Of a stretch of 5,580 nt of DNA, positions 5,093 to 5,580 are shown in pieces. The position numbers and the translations under genes were made by a program. Source of the DNA: Oscillospiraceae bacterium UBA4632 (GTDB lineage: Bacteria; Bacillota; Clostridia; Oscillospirales; Oscillospiraceae); the NCBI GenBank assembly GCA_002405995.1, contig DHMW01000082.1:12778-18357 (forward strand). The letters run 5' to 3'. The notes below the pieces were generated by a model. It had not been told where the DNA came from. It saw only the letters and a program-made list of their open reading frames with translations, and did not search any database. The number at the start of each line of letters is the position of its first letter. Position 1 is the stretch's first letter.

Positions 5093-5580
5093 ATGAAAAA
5101 CACCGAAAAGACGATGGACAAGATCGTCGCGCTGTGCAAAAACCGCGGCTTTGTCTTTCCCGGCAGCGAGATCTACGGCGGCCTTGCCAACACCTGGGAC
5201 TACGGCCCCCTCGGCGCGGAGCTGAAGAAGAACATCAAAAACGCCTGGTGGAAGAAATTCGTGCAGGAGAATCCCTACAACGTCGGCCTTGACGCGGCGA
5301 TCCTGATGAATCCGCAGACGTGGGTCGCAAGCGGCCATCTCGGCGGCTTCTCCGACCCCCTGATGGACTGCCGCGAGTGCCACGAGCGCTTCCGCGCCGA
5401 CAAGGTCATCGAGGACTGGTGCGCCGAAACCGGCTTTGAGCTTCCCAAGCCCATCGACGCCTTCTCCCAAGCCGAAATGAAGGACTTTGTCGAAGAGCAC
5501 AACATCCCCTGCCCCACCTGCGGCAAGCACAACTTCACCGATATCCGCCAGTTCAACCTGATGTTCAAGACGTTCCAGGG
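5093..5580 (+). CDS. glyS: Glycyl-tRNA synthetase, alpha2 (single-chain) type, N-terminal part; 3' end beyond window
   Basis: A class II aminoacyl-tRNA synthetase that charges tRNA-Gly with glycine in the cytoplasm, using ATP. The 162 complete codons visible match the N-terminal catalytic region of the homodimeric GlyRS found in Gram-positives, archaea and eukaryotes, not the separate alpha/beta glyQ-glyS type. Landmarks are NRGFVFPGSEIYGGLANTWD (17-36) with YGPLG after it (class II motif 1 region), NPQTWVASGHLGGFSDPLMD (73-92), and two cysteine pairs, CREC (93-96) and CPTC (140-143), that could bind zinc. FNLMFKTFQ follows, where the window ends. No frameshift or stop interrupts it. It is preceded by a glycine-specific T-box leader and its own strong promoter, so expression should rise when uncharged tRNA-Gly accumulates. 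The 3' three-quarters of the gene is not seen. Confidence 0.97.
   Translation, partial: MKNTEKTMDKIVALCKNRGFVFPGSEIYGGLANTWDYGPLGAELKKNIKNAWWKKFVQENPYNVGLDAAILMNPQTWVASGHLGGFSDPLMDCRECHERFRADKVIEDWCAETGFELPKPIDAFSQAEMKDFVEEHNIPCPTCGKHNFTDIRQFNLMFKTFQ

Noticed and set aside
4859..5530. Leftward open frame antisense to glyS and the T-box
   Set aside because: It covers a proven T-box and glyS on the other strand, with no ribosome binding site or recognisable domain.
1..5580. CRISPR arrays, insertion sequences, phage or defence genes
   Set aside because: No spaced direct repeats, transposase motifs or terminal inverted repeats were seen. The region reads as ordinary chromosomal housekeeping sequence.

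Overview
This GC-rich window shows five protein-coding genes and one riboswitch. It most likely comes from a high-GC member of the Clostridia (Oscillospiraceae/Ruminococcaceae type). The evidence is a T-box leader, an LtaS-type enzyme, strong AGGAGG-like ribosome binding sites, U-tailed hairpin terminators and the YbaB sequence style. The genus cannot be named from the sequence alone.

Layout. (1) Bases 1-348 (+): 3' part of a YbaB/EbfC nucleoid-associated protein gene. It is followed by a perfect 16-bp stem terminator (405-446) lying between convergent genes. (2) Bases 465-4696 (-): a compact three-gene operon, read right to left. It holds an LtaS-like membrane sulfatase/phosphoglycerol transferase (4696-2822), a GH3 beta-N-acetylhexosaminidase-type lipoprotein (2801-1623) and an AlaX-type alanyl-tRNA editing protein (1610-465). 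Gaps are 20 and 12 nt, and the alaX ribosome binding site overlaps the preceding stop codon. (3) Bases 4743-4812: two back-to-back promoters sharing the same extended -10 (TGGTATACT). One drives the operon leftward; the other drives the T-box leader rightward. (4) Bases 4819-5056 (+): a full glycine T-box riboswitch with Stem I, kink-turn, GGC specifier, Stem II, a Stem IIA/B-like element, Stem III, an antiterminator with a TGGA bulge, and a terminator. (5) From base 5093 (+): the start of glyS, running off the window.

How the genes work together. The best-supported regulation is glycine-tRNA control of glyS. Uncharged tRNA-Gly would read GGC in Stem I, pair its UCCA end with TGGA, stabilise the antiterminator and let transcription enter glyS. 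The leftward operon joins two envelope enzymes (polyglycerol-phosphate polymer synthesis and N-acetylhexosamine hydrolysis) to a tRNA proofreading enzyme. The first two plausibly act in wall turnover. The AlaX link is unexplained and may be simple co-transcription.

I did not find an undescribed system. The items most worth a second look are the full-length architecture of the glycine T-box, its two adjacent GGC triplets, and an alternative hairpin that could capture the 3' half of the terminator near the glyS ribosome binding site.
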